DNA of 64,000 nucleotides from Cognatishimia sp. F0-27 (GTDB lineage Bacteria; Pseudomonadota; Alphaproteobacteria; Rhodobacterales; Rhodobacteraceae): NCBI RefSeq assembly GCF_020667845.1, contig NZ_JAFMPQ010000007.1, forward strand, positions 62,001 through 126,000, written 5' to 3'. The notes under the pieces are model-generated. The model had not been told where the DNA came from, did not search any database, and was given only the letters and a program-made list of their open reading frames with translations. Shown piece by piece: positions 18,570 through 27,326 of the stretch. Position 1 is the first letter of the stretch. Every line of letters starts with the position of its first letter. The position numbers were made by a program, and so were the translations under genes.

Positions 18570-18595
18570 AGGGGTGCTGCGCAGTGCGCGGGGCC

Positions 18596-18796
18596 GTCCC
18601 AACGGTTGCGCGGGTCGCGCGGTGGGACAGGGGCGTCCCTACGTTTGCGCAGGTCGCGCAGTGCGACGATGCCGTCGCAACGGTTGCGCGGGTCGCGCAG
18701 TTGGGGGCGGTTGCGGGGCGACGCGACGGGGACAGTGCCGCGCGGTTGCGCGGGGCGCGTTTGGGGGTGGTTGCCGGGAGCCGGAACGGGGACAGT
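18596..18796 (+). repeat. 39-bp GC-rich tandem repeat with junction hairpins
   Basis: Units begin at 18596, 18635 and 18674 (39-bp period), each holding TTGCGC(G/A)GGTCGCGC. The junctions form hairpins with 6-base loops: GGGAC/GTCCC at 18624-18639 and TGCGAC/GTCGCA at 18662-18679. A longer partly overlapping duplication pairs 18681-18736 with 18743-18796, both ending in CGGGGACAGT. The repeats fill most of the 313-base gap between the convergent Fe-ADH and HATPase genes; no gene was seen there. Confidence 0.8.
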
Positions 18797-18882
18797 TGAG
18801 GCGGTTGGTCTGTTGATGCGACGGAAGGCGGCCGCGCGACGCGGGGTGGCCGCGTGCCGCCCGAGGGATCGTATCAGGAACA

Positions 18883-19380
18883 CTACGAAGGGTCGAACCT
18901 GAGGCCAATCCGCAGGGTGTTTTGCCCATTCGCGCGCTCGTAGTGCAGCGTGTCTGTCAAACGGTGTACGAGATTCCAACCGAACCCGCCTTCGGGCAGG
19001 TCAAGTGTCTCGCCGTCGAGGCTTGGCGAGTCACCCCGGGGCAGGCAGCCGTCGGGCATGGCCAACCCGTCGTCGCAGATGACGGCAAAGAGCTGCTCTG
19101 GATGGAAGCTCAGACAGAGCCGGATCTCGCCCTTGTCGTCATTGCCATAGGCGTGCTCCGAGATATTGTTGAGCACCTCGGCCATGACGATTTCCCACAC
19201 GGGATTGTCCTGGGCCGGGTGATGCGCCTCCACCAGCTTCTTGCGTTGATCGACCAGAAGCCCATGCACCGCTGTCGCGCTACAGCCAATTCGGTATTCG
19301 AACCGCAAGATATCGTCGCGCATCATCGCCATGAAATCTGGTTGGCTCCTCTGCGCAGCAACCCGTGTGTCAAGACCCAC
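18883..19380 (-). CDS. RsbW-like ATP-binding (anti-sigma type) protein
   Basis: A 165-residue HATPase_c protein of the RsbW/SpoIIAB type, which act as serine kinases on STAS partners. The N box AEVLNNISEHAYG, the G1 box ICDDGLAMP and the G2 region EGGFGWNLVHRLTD are visible. The GTG at 19380 has GAGG upstream and overlaps the STAS gene by 11 bases; an ATG at 19332 would remove 16 residues and is also plausible. With its STAS neighbour it forms a partner-switch pair. No sigma factor, phosphatase or receiver domain gene is adjacent. Confidence 0.85.
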   Translation of the reverse strand: MGLDTRVAAQRSQPDFMAMMRDDILRFEYRIGCSATAVHGLLVDQRKKLVEAHHPAQDNPVWEIVMAEVLNNISEHAYGNDDKGEIRLCLSFHPEQLFAVICDDGLAMPDGCLPRGDSPSLDGETLDLPEGGFGWNLVHRLTDTLHYERANGQNTLRIGLRFDPS

Positions 19381-19705
19381 AACTGATTGCCTCGGCCCGT
19401 GAGGGATGGATCGTGAAGATCGAATCCATGCGTGTCATCCGGAAGACCTTGTCCACCGTGTCCGTCAGGCCGGCCAGCTCCAGCTTCGTTCCGGCGGGCA
19501 TCGCTTTCATCGCGGCCACGATCGCCCCGAGTCCGCTTGAATCGATGAATTCGACCGTGGAGAGGTCCAGCACGACCCGCGGTTGGCCCTGCGCCGTGAT
19601 CGTGCGCATCTCGTCCTTGAAGCGGATCGCCATGGATGCGTCGATGCGCGCGGCATCCACATGCAGCAGATCCACCCCGTCTTTTGCGTCCTTGCGGATA
19701 TCCAT
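19370..19705 (-). CDS. STAS-domain anti-sigma factor antagonist
   Basis: A 111-residue single STAS domain, similar to RsbV/SpoIIAA. The phosphorylatable Ser is in VEFIDSSGLGAIVA. The ATG at 19705 has GAGG upstream and gives the expected start MDIRKDAKDGVDLL; another in-frame start at 19735 would add 10 residues. It is the first gene of a two-gene unit with the HATPase protein, which would phosphorylate it. A palindrome at 19749-19770 lies upstream. Confidence 0.88.
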   Translation of the reverse strand: MDIRKDAKDGVDLLHVDAARIDASMAIRFKDEMRTITAQGQPRVVLDLSTVEFIDSSGLGAIVAAMKAMPAGTKLELAGLTDTVDKVFRMTRMDSIFTIHPSRAEAISCGS

Positions 19706-19748
19706 CGTAACCTCGGGATTGCCAAACCTCTGCAAACCCTAGACGCCA

Positions 19749-19770
19749 TTCCTTACGATTCGGTAAGGAA
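19749..19770. promoter_or_regulatory. Palindrome in STAS-thiolase divergent region
   Basis: Perfect 8-bp arms TTCCTTAC/GTAAGGAA around a 6-base centre. It is located 44 bases upstream of the STAS start and 33 bases upstream of the thiolase start, a typical operator position for either gene. The binding protein is unknown. Confidence 0.6.
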
Positions 19771-19802
19771 GTGCCAAAGCCGGCATGTGCAAGGAGGCGA
19801 AG

Positions 19803-20975
19803 ATGCATGAGGTTGTGATCACAGGTGCGGCGCGCACCGCCATGGGTGGGTTTCAAGGCGTTTTTTCCGATTGTACGGCGAAGGATCTTGGTGGCGCCGC
19901 GATCCGTGCGGCGCTCGATCAGGCCCAGGCGCCACAGGTTGACGAGCTGCTGATGGGATGCGTGCTGCCGGCCGGGCAGGGGCAGGCGCCGGCCCGTCAG
20001 GCGGGGTTTGCCGCGGGGCTGGGCGAAGAGGTGCCGGCCACGACCCTCAACAAGATGTGCGGTTCGGGCATGAAGGCCGCGATGATGGCGTTTGACCGCC
20101 TGGCGCTGGGCGATGCGGCGACCATTGTTGCCGGGGGCATGGAGTCGATGACGCTTGCGCCTTACCTGCTGCCCAAGATGCGGGCAGGGGCGCGGATCGG
20201 CCATGGGCAGGTCATCGATCACATGTTTCTCGACGGGCTCGAGGATGCCTATGATCAGGGGCGGCTCATGGGCACCTTTGCCGAGGATTGCGCGGAGGCC
20301 TTCCAGTTCACGCGCGAGGCGCAGGACGCCTATGCGCTGGCCTCGCTGAGCCGCGCGCTCGAGGCCCAGAAATCGGATGCATTCCGCGGCGAGATCACCC
20401 CGGTGAGCCTTGCGACGCGCCGCGGCGACGTGGTGGTGGCGCAGGACGAGCAACCCGGCAACGCCCGCCCGGAAAAGATCCCGCAACTCAAGCCCGCCTT
20501 CCGCAAGGACGGCACCGTGACCCCGGCAAACAGCTCGTCGATTTCCGATGGGGCGGCGGCCCTTGTGCTCTCAACGGCGGCGGCGGCGGAGGCATCGGGC
20601 GCGACGGTGCGGGCGCGGATCATGGGTCATGCCAGCCATGCGCAAGCCCCGGCGCACTTCCCGACTGCGCCGGTGCCGGCGGCCCGCAAGCTGCTCGACA
20701 AGCTTGGCTGGAGCACGACGGATGTGGATCTCTGGGAGGTGAACGAAGCTTTTGCGGTGGTGCCGATGGCGTTCATGCATGAAATGGGGATCGACCATGA
20801 GATCGTGAACGTCCATGGCGGGGCCTGTGCGCTGGGTCACCCGATCGGGGCGTCGGGTGCGCGCATCATCGTGACGCTGCTCAATGCGCTGGAGACCCGT
20901 GGGCTGAAACGGGGCGTTGCCGCGATCTGTATCGGCGGCGGCGAGGGCACGGCCATCGCGATTGAACGGCCATGA
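19803..20975 (+). CDS. Acetyl-CoA C-acyltransferase (thiolase)
   Basis: A 390-residue thiolase forming or cleaving 3-ketoacyl-CoA. Nucleophile Cys86 is in [10 protein letters not shown], the His motif is [17 protein letters not shown], and the second Cys is in [16 protein letters not shown]. Length and sequence fit the biosynthetic (acetoacetyl-CoA) type better than FadA. AAGGAGG precedes the ATG. Its stop overlaps the start of the fRMsr gene by ATGA. No 3-hydroxyacyl-CoA dehydrogenase gene is next to it. Confidence 0.92.
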   Translation: MHEVVITGAARTAMGGFQGVFSDCTAKDLGGAAIRAALDQAQAPQVDELLMGCVLPAGQGQAPARQAGFAAGLGEEVPATTLNKMCGSGMKAAMMAFDRLALGDAATIVAGGMESMTLAPYLLPKMRAGARIGHGQVIDHMFLDGLEDAYDQGRLMGTFAEDCAEAFQFTREAQDAYALASLSRALEAQKSDAFRGEITPVSLATRRGDVVVAQDEQPGNARPEKIPQLKPAFRKDGTVTPANSSSISDGAAALVLSTAAAAEASGATVRARIMGHASHAQAPAHFPTAPVPAARKLLDKLGWSTTDVDLWEVNEAFAVVPMAFMHEMGIDHEIVNVHGGACALGHPIGASGARIIVTLLNALETRGLKRGVAAICIGGGEGTAIAIERP

Positions 20976-21451
20976 GCGCCCGGGCCGATTACGCCGCGCT
21001 GGCGCAGACAGTTGCGGCGCTGACCGAGGGGGAGACCGATGCTGTGTCGCTGATGGCGACCTTTGCCTGTGAGCTGCATCACGCCGATGACCGGTTCGAC
21101 TGGACCGGGTTCTACCGCGTTGTCGGCCCGGAGTTGCTTAAGGTGGGGCCGTATCAGGGCGGGCATGGCTGTCTCACGATCCCGTTTTCGCGCGGGGTCT
21201 GCGGGGCTTGCGCCCGCATGGGCGAGGCGCAGATCGTCGACGACGTGGATGCCTTTCCCGGCCACATCGCCTGTGCCAGTTCGACCCGGTCGGAGCTTGT
21301 CTTGCCGGTGCGCAATGCGGCTGGCGGATTGATCGCGGTGCTGGATATCGACAGCGATTTGCCGGCGGCGTTTTCAGAAGCCGACGCCTCCGCGTTGCAG
21401 GCCATGCTGGACAAGGCGTTTGCCGATTGCCCGGACCCGTTGGCGGCATAG
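20972..21451 (+). CDS. msrC: Free methionine-(R)-sulfoxide reductase, GAF domain
   Basis: A 159-residue GAF-domain protein of the fRMsr type, reducing free methionine-R-sulfoxide. The conserved WTGFYR and the catalytic cysteine region SRGVCGACARMGEAQIV and HIACASSTRSELVLP are present, with all three expected Cys positions. It overlaps the thiolase gene by four bases, so translation is coupled, although the two functions are unrelated. Length is typical (about 155-165 residues). Confidence 0.88.
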   Translation: MSARADYAALAQTVAALTEGETDAVSLMATFACELHHADDRFDWTGFYRVVGPELLKVGPYQGGHGCLTIPFSRGVCGACARMGEAQIVDDVDAFPGHIACASSTRSELVLPVRNAAGGLIAVLDIDSDLPAAFSEADASALQAMLDKAFADCPDPLAA

Positions 21452-21552
21452 GGTCCGCTCTGGCCGTATACGAGAGCCATGGCGCGCGGACGGCTGCGCG
21501 CAATCCGGCATGCGGATGAAAATTGGCTGGATTTTTTCATTCGCTTGAGTCA

Positions 21553-21581
21553 TCGTGAAAATCACAAACAGATTTTCACGA
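21553..21581. promoter_or_regulatory. Perfect inverted repeat upstream of XRE-cupin regulator
   Basis: Arms TCGTGAAAATC and GATTTTCACGA, 11 bp each, separated by 7 bases, end 7 bases before the regulator start codon. A related imperfect palindrome (GATGAAAAT ... ATTTTTTCAT) lies at 21514-21541. The position over the ribosome site and promoter suggests an autoregulatory operator for the XRE-cupin protein. Confidence 0.75.
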
Positions 21582-21588
21582 GCCTGCC

Positions 21589-22158
21589 ATGGTTTCCCGA
21601 TTCGCCGATTCAAGCACTCTGGGTGCTGACTTGCGGGCGCTCCGGCGCACCCGGGGCATGACGCTTCAGGCGCTGGCCGATGCGTTGGGCCGGTCGGTTG
21701 GCTGGCTGAGTCAGGTTGAACGTGATCTGTCGGAGCCGTCGATCACCGATTTGCGCCACCTCGCCCGTGTGCTCGATGTGCCCGTCTCGACCCTGTTCGG
21801 CGCGGCCCCCGCTCCGGCGGATGAAGCGGGATACGTGGTGCGCAGCCACGCGCGGCGCCCGATCGGGTCCGGGGAGAGCGGGCTTGTGGAGGCGTTGCTG
21901 TCGCCGGACCTGACAGATGATTTCGAGGTCGTGCATTCCACCTTCCAGCCGGGAGCGCACCTTGCCGAAGCGGTGACGCGTCCAACGCAGGAAGTTGGCT
22001 ATATCGTCTCGGGCAAGCTCGACCTTGTGATCGCGAAGCGGTCCTACACGCTTGAAACCGGGGACAGTTTTCGCATCCGCGCCGAACCTTTCGCGTGGTC
22101 CAACCCCTATGCCGAACCGGCTGTCGCGATCTGGGTCATCGCGCCGCCGGTCTATTAG
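21589..22158 (+). CDS. XRE-family transcriptional regulator with cupin domain
   Basis: A 189-residue regulator with an N-terminal XRE helix-turn-helix (LRALRRTRGMTLQALADALG, then SVGWLSQVERDLSEPSI, residues about 15-50) and a C-terminal cupin sensor domain (about 110-185). Such proteins (PuuR/SutR type) respond to small metabolites. It heads the set of genes for betaine and dimethylglycine demethylation and has a perfect palindrome just upstream, so autoregulation and control of the downstream genes is a reasonable inference. The ligand is unknown. Confidence 0.88.
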   Translation: MVSRFADSSTLGADLRALRRTRGMTLQALADALGRSVGWLSQVERDLSEPSITDLRHLARVLDVPVSTLFGAAPAPADEAGYVVRSHARRPIGSGESGLVEALLSPDLTDDFEVVHSTFQPGAHLAEAVTRPTQEVGYIVSGKLDLVIAKRSYTLETGDSFRIRAEPFAWSNPYAEPAVAIWVIAPPVY

Positions 22159-22167
22159 GGGGCGCGC

Positions 22168-22800
22168 GTGGGATGGGACGCTTGGACTGTCTTTGCGGTG
22201 TTCTGGGTGTTGTTTGTCACGACCCCCGGCCCGAACGCGGTCAATTGCATCCAGAACGGCATGGCGCTCGGGTTTGCCCGGTCGCTTTGGGGCGTGGCGG
22301 GGATCCTGACCCAGGCGACGGCCTTCCTGCTGCTTTCGGCGGCGGGGGTCACGGCGCTGATCGCCGCGTCGCCAGTGGCGTTTCTGGGTGCCAAGATCCT
22401 CGGCGCGGGGTTGCTGATCTGGCTTGGGGTTCGAGGCTGGGTCCGTGCCAGCCGCCCGCTCGCAGCGGGACAAGCCGCGGTATCGGGACCGGCGCAGATC
22501 TATGGCCGGGCGCTGGCCATCGCCACGATCAACCCGAAATCCGTCGCAGGCTATCTCGCGGCGTTTTCGCAATTCGTCGATCCGACCGTGCCGATCGGCG
22601 CGCAGATGGGGGTGATCATGCCGACCGCGCTCACGCTGACGGCGCTGAGCTATTGCGGCTACACGGCGCTTGGCGTGGGCCTCGGCCGGGCGGCCTTGTC
22701 CGCAATTGCCAACACGGTGATCCGGCGCGTTCTGGCGGGGTGTTTCATCCTGTATGGGCTGGCGCTTGGGGCGACGGCCGTGCCGCGCAGCGGGGGATGA
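22168..22800 (+). CDS. LysE family exporter
   Basis: A 210-residue inner-membrane protein with about six membrane segments and the N-terminal LysE/RhtB signature TPGPNAVNCIQNGMALG. The conserved INPKS motif appears near residue 120. Members export amino acids or similar metabolites. The start is GTG, 9 bases after the regulator stop. The gene is in line with the next three, so it is probably part of the same transcript. The substrate is not clear. Confidence 0.87.
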   Translation: MGWDAWTVFAVFWVLFVTTPGPNAVNCIQNGMALGFARSLWGVAGILTQATAFLLLSAAGVTALIAASPVAFLGAKILGAGLLIWLGVRGWVRASRPLAAGQAAVSGPAQIYGRALAIATINPKSVAGYLAAFSQFVDPTVPIGAQMGVIMPTALTLTALSYCGYTALGVGLGRAALSAIANTVIRRVLAGCFILYGLALGATAVPRSGG

Positions 22801-22801
22801 C

Positions 22802-23176
22802 ATGCAGGCTTTGACCGGACGCTGCGCCTGTGGCGCGATTTCCTTCACGGTGACCGGCGCGCCCGCAGGGGCTTCGGTCTGTCACTGCACGCAGTGCCGT
22901 AAGATGAGCGGGTTTGCGTGGTCTTCGTCCTATGTGCCGCAGGCGGATCTGCAGATGCGCGGGCCGGTCAAATGGGTCGCGCTCTCGCAGAGTGCGAAAC
23001 GGGGGATCTGCCCCATCTGTGGCGCGTTCCTGTTCTGGAAAGCCCATGCGGAAGACACGCTGAGTTTTTCGCTGGGGGCTTTGGAGCAACCCACGGGGCT
23101 GCGCCTCGAAAAGCACATCTTCACGGCGGAGAAGGGCGATTATTACCAGATCCCGGGCGAGGTGCCGCAGCGATGA
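22802..23176 (+). CDS. GFA family protein (CENP-V/glutathione-dependent formaldehyde-activating fold)
   Basis: A 124-residue zinc protein with the GFA cysteine sets GRCACGAISF, CHCTQCRKMSG and CPICGAFLF. The family is named for a glutathione-dependent formaldehyde-activating enzyme, though the activity is disputed and other members act on different thioethers or adducts. Demethylation of dimethylglycine and sarcosine by the dehydrogenases downstream can release formaldehyde, which would fit this position. The ATG at 22802 follows the preceding stop by one base, and its own stop overlaps the next ATG. Confidence 0.87.
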   Translation: MQALTGRCACGAISFTVTGAPAGASVCHCTQCRKMSGFAWSSSYVPQADLQMRGPVKWVALSQSAKRGICPICGAFLFWKAHAEDTLSFSLGALEQPTGLRLEKHIFTAEKGDYYQIPGEVPQR

Positions 23177-23796
23177 TCGACACCGCGCTTGCCATTCCGC
23201 TCTGGACCTACGTGACCTTCATGGGTGCCGCTGTGGTGCTGTATCTGACGCCGGGCGCGGACATGATGTTCACCATTGCCAGCGGCTTGCGCGGCGGGGC
23301 GCGGGCCGGGGTCGCGGCGGCCGCGGGCGTGTCGCTTGGCGTGTTCACGCATGTGCTGATCGCGGCAGCGGGGCTTGCGGTGCTGCTGCTGACCTATCCG
23401 GTGGCCTATGACGCCATCCGCTATGCCGGGGCGGCGTATCTCGCGTGGCTGGCGGTTCAGGCCTGGCGCGCCGGACCCTTCGAGCCCGGCCGGAGCGGCC
23501 GGGCCGAGATGGGCCGGGCGTTTCGGCGCGGGTTTCTGACCAATATCCTCAACCCCAAGGTCGCGCTTTTCGTGCTGGCCTTCCTGCCGCAATTCACCGA
23601 CCCCGCCCTCGGGCCGGTCTGGCAGCAGATCCTCATTCTTGGTGTCATCCTCACCTTCGGCGGGTTGGTCACGGTCAGCGCGATCGGGGCCTGTGCCGGG
23701 CTTGCGGCAGCGCGTATGACGCGGGCCTCGGGGTGGATGGGCCGGGTTTCGGCCCTCGTATTCGGCGGTCTTGCCATCCGCATCGCTTTGGACTGA
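23173..23796 (+). CDS. LysE family exporter
   Basis: A second LysE/RhtB-type exporter of 207 residues, not closely alike to the one at 22168. The signature YLTPGADMMFTIASGLRGGARAG and the NPKVALF motif are visible, with about six membrane segments. The ATG overlaps the GFA stop by four bases. Having two such exporters flanking a GFA gene before demethylase genes is unusual; export of excess glycine, sarcosine or methionine is a guess. Confidence 0.87.
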   Translation: MIDTALAIPLWTYVTFMGAAVVLYLTPGADMMFTIASGLRGGARAGVAAAAGVSLGVFTHVLIAAAGLAVLLLTYPVAYDAIRYAGAAYLAWLAVQAWRAGPFEPGRSGRAEMGRAFRRGFLTNILNPKVALFVLAFLPQFTDPALGPVWQQILILGVILTFGGLVTVSAIGACAGLAAARMTRASGWMGRVSALVFGGLAIRIALD

Positions 23797-23813
23797 ACAG
23801 GGAGTTCTACGCC

Positions 23814-26258
23814 ATGTCCGATTTTCCGACCCAAGCCCGTGTTGTCATCATCGGGGGCGGCGCCGTCGGTGCCTCCTGTGCCTATCACATCGCCAAGGCG
23901 GGCTGGGATGTGGTGCTGCTCGAAAAGAACGAGCTGACCGCCGGGTCGACATGGCACGCGGCGGGCAATTGTCCCAACTTCTCCAACTCCTGGGCCGTGA
24001 TGAACATGCAGCGCTATTCGTTGTCGCTGTATCGCACGCTGGCCGACGAGGTGGATTACCCGATGAATTACCACGTCACCGGGTCGATCCGTCTGGCGCA
24101 TTCCAAAGAGCGGATGATGGAGTTCGAGAACGCGCGCTCCATGGGCCGCTACCAAGGGCTCCAACTCGAGATCATGGACGTGTCGGACATGAAGGACCGC
24201 TATCCCTTCATGGAAACCCACGACCTTGCGGGCGGCTTGTGGGACCCGGAAGACGGCGATATCGACCCGGCGCAACTCACCCAGGCACTGGCCAAGGGCG
24301 CACGCATGGCGGGCGCGAAAATCGAGCGCTTCTGCCCTGCGACCGGTGTGAGCCGCGACGGGGACGACTGGATCGTGCACACCGAAAAGGGCGATATCCG
24401 CTGTGAAAAGGTGGTGAATGCCGCAGGCTACTACGCGCAGCGCGTCGGCGAATGGTTCAAGCCCTATGGCGGGCGCACCGTGCCGATGGCCGTGATGAGC
24501 CACCAGTTCTTCCTGACCGAGCCTGTGGCAGCACTTGAGGCATGGTCGAAAGACAACGGCAAGCTGCCGCTCCTGCGCGATGTCGACAGCAGCTACTATC
24601 TGCGTCAGGAAAAGATGGGCATGAATCTCGGCCCCTACGAGCGCAACTGCAAGGCACATTGGGTGACGCCGGACGATCCGATGCCGGAGGATTTCAGTTT
24701 CCAGCTTTATCCCGACGATCTCGACCGGCTCGAATGGTATATCGAGGACGCCATGGCGCGCGTGCCGCTTCTGGGCATGTCGGGCGTGGGGCGCGTGATC
24801 AACGGCCCCATTCCTTACGCGCCGGACGGATTGCCGCTCATCGGCCCGATGCCGGGCGTCAAGAACGCGTTCGAGGCCTGCGTCTTTACCTTCGGCATCA
24901 CGCAGGCAGGCGGTGCCGGCAAGGTGCTCGCCGAATGGGTGACCGAGGGCTGCACCGAGTGGGACATGTGGGCGGTCGATCCGCGCCGCTACACCGATTA
25001 CACCGACTTCGACTATTGCCGGGACAAGGCGATGGAGGTTTACGGACACGAATACGCGATGCATTTCCCGCATCACGAATGGCCCGCGGCACGCAACAAG
25101 AAGCTGTCGCCGGTGCATGACCGCGTGGTGGAAATGGGCGGCCAGATGGGGGCCTATAACGGCTGGGAGCGGGCGAACTGGTTCGCCAAGCCCGGTGACG
25201 ACACGTCCGAAGCAGCCACGGAGACATGGATGCGCGACGGCCCGTGGGAGCCGCGCGTGCGCGCCGAATGTCTTGCCGTGCGCGACGGGGTCGGGGTGCT
25301 CGATCTGCCGGGGTTCTCGCGCTTCAAGGTGCAGGGGCCGGGTGCTGATGCGTGGCTGCGCGGGCTCGTGGCGGGCGCCTTGCCCAAGATCGGGCGCGTG
25401 GGTCTGGTCTATTTCGCCGATGACCGCGGGCGCATTGTCACCGAGATGTCGGTGACCCGCGAGGACGAAGACCGTTTCGTGCTGGTCACTGCCGCCAGCG
25501 CGCAATGGCATGACCGCGAATGGCTGGAAAGCCATATGCCCACGGATGCACAGTTCGCGATCGAGGACTGGACCCACCGGATGTCCACGCTAATCGTGAC
25601 CGGGCCGAAATCGCGCGACCTTCTGGGCGGGCTCTGCGCGGCGGATCTCAGCCTACCATGGCTGAGCTTTCAGGAAACCGAGATCGCCGGTGGCTGGGCG
25701 GCCCTTCTGCGGGTGTCCTTCGCCGGCGAGCTGGGGTGGGAGATCCACGCGGAAAACGCCGATATGCCCGCGATCTATGCGGCTGTGCTGGATGCCGGCG
25801 CGACCCCCTTTGGCATGTATGCGCTGAACGCCCTGCGGCTCGAAAAGGGCTATCGGGCGTGGAAGGGTGATCTGTCCACCGACTACTCGCTGCTCGAAGG
25901 CGGGCTGGAGCGGTTTATCCGCTTTGACAAGCCGCAGGATTTCCCCGGCAAGGCGGCCCTTCTTGCCGAAAAACAGCGCGGCGTGTCGAAGCGCTTCGTG
26001 ACCATGACCGTGGAGGCCAATGGCTGCGACGCGCCTTATATGGCGACGCTCAGCCACGGGGACGCGGTCGTCGGCGAGGTCACGTCTGGCGGCTGGGGCT
26101 ACCGGATCGACCGGTCGATCGCGCTCGGCATGGTGCGCGCCGATCTCGCGGAGCCGGGCACGGAGCTTGAGGTGGACATTTTCGGCCATCGGTGCCGCGC
26201 GACGGTGCAGCCCGACAGGCCGCTCTGGGATCCCGAAAACGCCCGTCTGCGGGCGTGA
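23814..26258 (+). CDS. FAD-dependent dimethylglycine/sarcosine dehydrogenase-type protein with GcvT domain
   Basis: An 814-residue two-domain enzyme: N-terminal DAO-type FAD domain (GGGAVG at 14-19; GSTWHAAG with His48, the position of the covalent-FAD histidine in mitochondrial DMGDH/SARDH) and C-terminal aminomethyltransferase (GcvT) half from about residue 430, where the one-carbon unit is passed to tetrahydrofolate. It oxidatively removes a methyl group from dimethylglycine, sarcosine or a related N-methyl amine. The paralogue at 27327 is of equal length, so the two may act on successive substrates. Which does which cannot be decided. Confidence 0.87.
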   Translation: MSDFPTQARVVIIGGGAVGASCAYHIAKAGWDVVLLEKNELTAGSTWHAAGNCPNFSNSWAVMNMQRYSLSLYRTLADEVDYPMNYHVTGSIRLAHSKERMMEFENARSMGRYQGLQLEIMDVSDMKDRYPFMETHDLAGGLWDPEDGDIDPAQLTQALAKGARMAGAKIERFCPATGVSRDGDDWIVHTEKGDIRCEKVVNAAGYYAQRVGEWFKPYGGRTVPMAVMSHQFFLTEPVAALEAWSKDNGKLPLLRDVDSSYYLRQEKMGMNLGPYERNCKAHWVTPDDPMPEDFSFQLYPDDLDRLEWYIEDAMARVPLLGMSGVGRVINGPIPYAPDGLPLIGPMPGVKNAFEACVFTFGITQAGGAGKVLAEWVTEGCTEWDMWAVDPRRYTDYTDFDYCRDKAMEVYGHEYAMHFPHHEWPAARNKKLSPVHDRVVEMGGQMGAYNGWERANWFAKPGDDTSEAATETWMRDGPWEPRVRAECLAVRDGVGVLDLPGFSRFKVQGPGADAWLRGLVAGALPKIGRVGLVYFADDRGRIVTEMSVTREDEDRFVLVTAASAQWHDREWLESHMPTDAQFAIEDWTHRMSTLIVTGPKSRDLLGGLCAADLSLPWLSFQETEIAGGWAALLRVSFAGELGWEIHAENADMPAIYAAVLDAGATPFGMYALNALRLEKGYRAWKGDLSTDYSLLEGGLERFIRFDKPQDFPGKAALLAEKQRGVSKRFVTMTVEANGCDAPYMATLSHGDAVVGEVTSGGWGYRIDRSIALGMVRADLAEPGTELEVDIFGHRCRATVQPDRPLWDPENARLRA

Positions 26259-26330
26259 GCCGTGCCGCGGCCGGGCCCGTGGGCGCCAAGGGGGCGCCAT
26301 GGGCCAGCCGCCTGAAGGAGGACGCGTTTC

Positions 26331-27227
26331 ATGACGGCGATTACGGTGCTCGACGGTGGCCTGGGCCAGGAGCTGGTCCGCCGCTCGGCCAAGGGGCCCA
26401 CCGCGCTCTGGTCAACCCGAGTGATGATCGACAACCCCGGTCTCGTGGAGACCGTGCATCGTGATTTCTTCTCGGCCGGGGCAACGATTGCCACCACCAA
26501 CACTTATGCGATCCTGCGCGACCGCCTGCAGATGGAAGACATCGAGGACCAGTTCGAACCGTTGCTTGCCGCCGCGCTGTCCGAGGCACGGGCCGCGCGG
26601 GCCGCGCACGGTTCTGGCCGCATCGCGGGCGCGATCGGCCCGCTCGCGGCCACCTATCGCCCCGATCTGCACCCGCCGGTGGCCGAAGCGATCCCGGCTT
26701 ATGCAGAGATCGCCACGCTGATCGCGCCGGGATGCGACCTGCTGATCTGCGAAACCGTGGCGTCCCTCACCCATGCCGAAGCGATTCTCGCAGGTGCGCG
26801 CGCCGGGGGCAAACCGGTCTGGCTCTCCATCACGGTCAATGATCACGACGGCACGTGCCTGCGCTCCGGTGAGCCGGTGGCCGAGGTTCTGCCGCTCGCC
26901 GACAACGGCGGCGCAGCGGCACTTCTGGTCAATTGCTCCATGCCCGAGGCTATCGCGGATGCGCTCCCTGTTCTCGCGCGCGGCGCTCTGCCCTTCGGAG
27001 CCTATGCCAACGGATTCACCGGGATCGCACCGGACTTTCTCAAGACCGCGCCCACCGTCGACGCGCTGAGCGCACGACAGGATCTCGGCCCCGAGGCCTA
27101 TGCCACCCATGTGATGGGCTGGATCGACGCGGGTGCCACCATTGTGGGCGGCTGCTGCGAAGTCGGTCCTGCCCATATCGCTGCCATCACCGACCGCCTC
27201 CGGGCGGCCGGCCATACACGCGTGTGA
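26331..27227 (+). CDS. Homocysteine S-methyltransferase (betaine-homocysteine type)
   Basis: A 298-residue zinc methyltransferase of the PF02574 family, moving a methyl group to homocysteine to give methionine. DGGLGQEL marks the N-terminal barrel start, and the zinc cysteines are in LVNCSMPEA and GGCCEVGPAHI. Between two FAD-GcvT dehydrogenases, glycine betaine is the most likely donor, producing dimethylglycine for them; S-methylmethionine is an alternative. AAGGAGG lies upstream of the ATG. The hairpin element copy C starts 11 bases after its stop. Confidence 0.87.
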   Translation: MTAITVLDGGLGQELVRRSAKGPTALWSTRVMIDNPGLVETVHRDFFSAGATIATTNTYAILRDRLQMEDIEDQFEPLLAAALSEARAARAAHGSGRIAGAIGPLAATYRPDLHPPVAEAIPAYAEIATLIAPGCDLLICETVASLTHAEAILAGARAGGKPVWLSITVNDHDGTCLRSGEPVAEVLPLADNGGAAALLVNCSMPEAIADALPVLARGALPFGAYANGFTGIAPDFLKTAPTVDALSARQDLGPEAYATHVMGWIDAGATIVGGCCEVGPAHIAAITDRLRAAGHTRV

Positions 27228-27237
27228 CCTTCCGGCC

Positions 27238-27298
27238 TTCTTTGGGCCCCAAATATCCCGGCGAGTCCGCGCATTCTGCGCGGACGGGGCAGCGCCCC
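27238..27298 (+). repeat. Extragenic hairpin element, full copy C
   Basis: Core TTCTTTGGGCCCCAAATAT then CCCGG at 27238-27261, followed by two hairpins: GTCCGCGCA/TGCGCGGAC (27265-27285) and GGGGC/GCCCC with loop AGC (27286-27298). It separates the methyltransferase from the second dehydrogenase within what looks like one operon, so it may be a processing or partial termination site. Confidence 0.85.
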
Positions 27299-27326
27299 GG
27301 CCCGGCCAGACCAAAAGGACAAAGCC

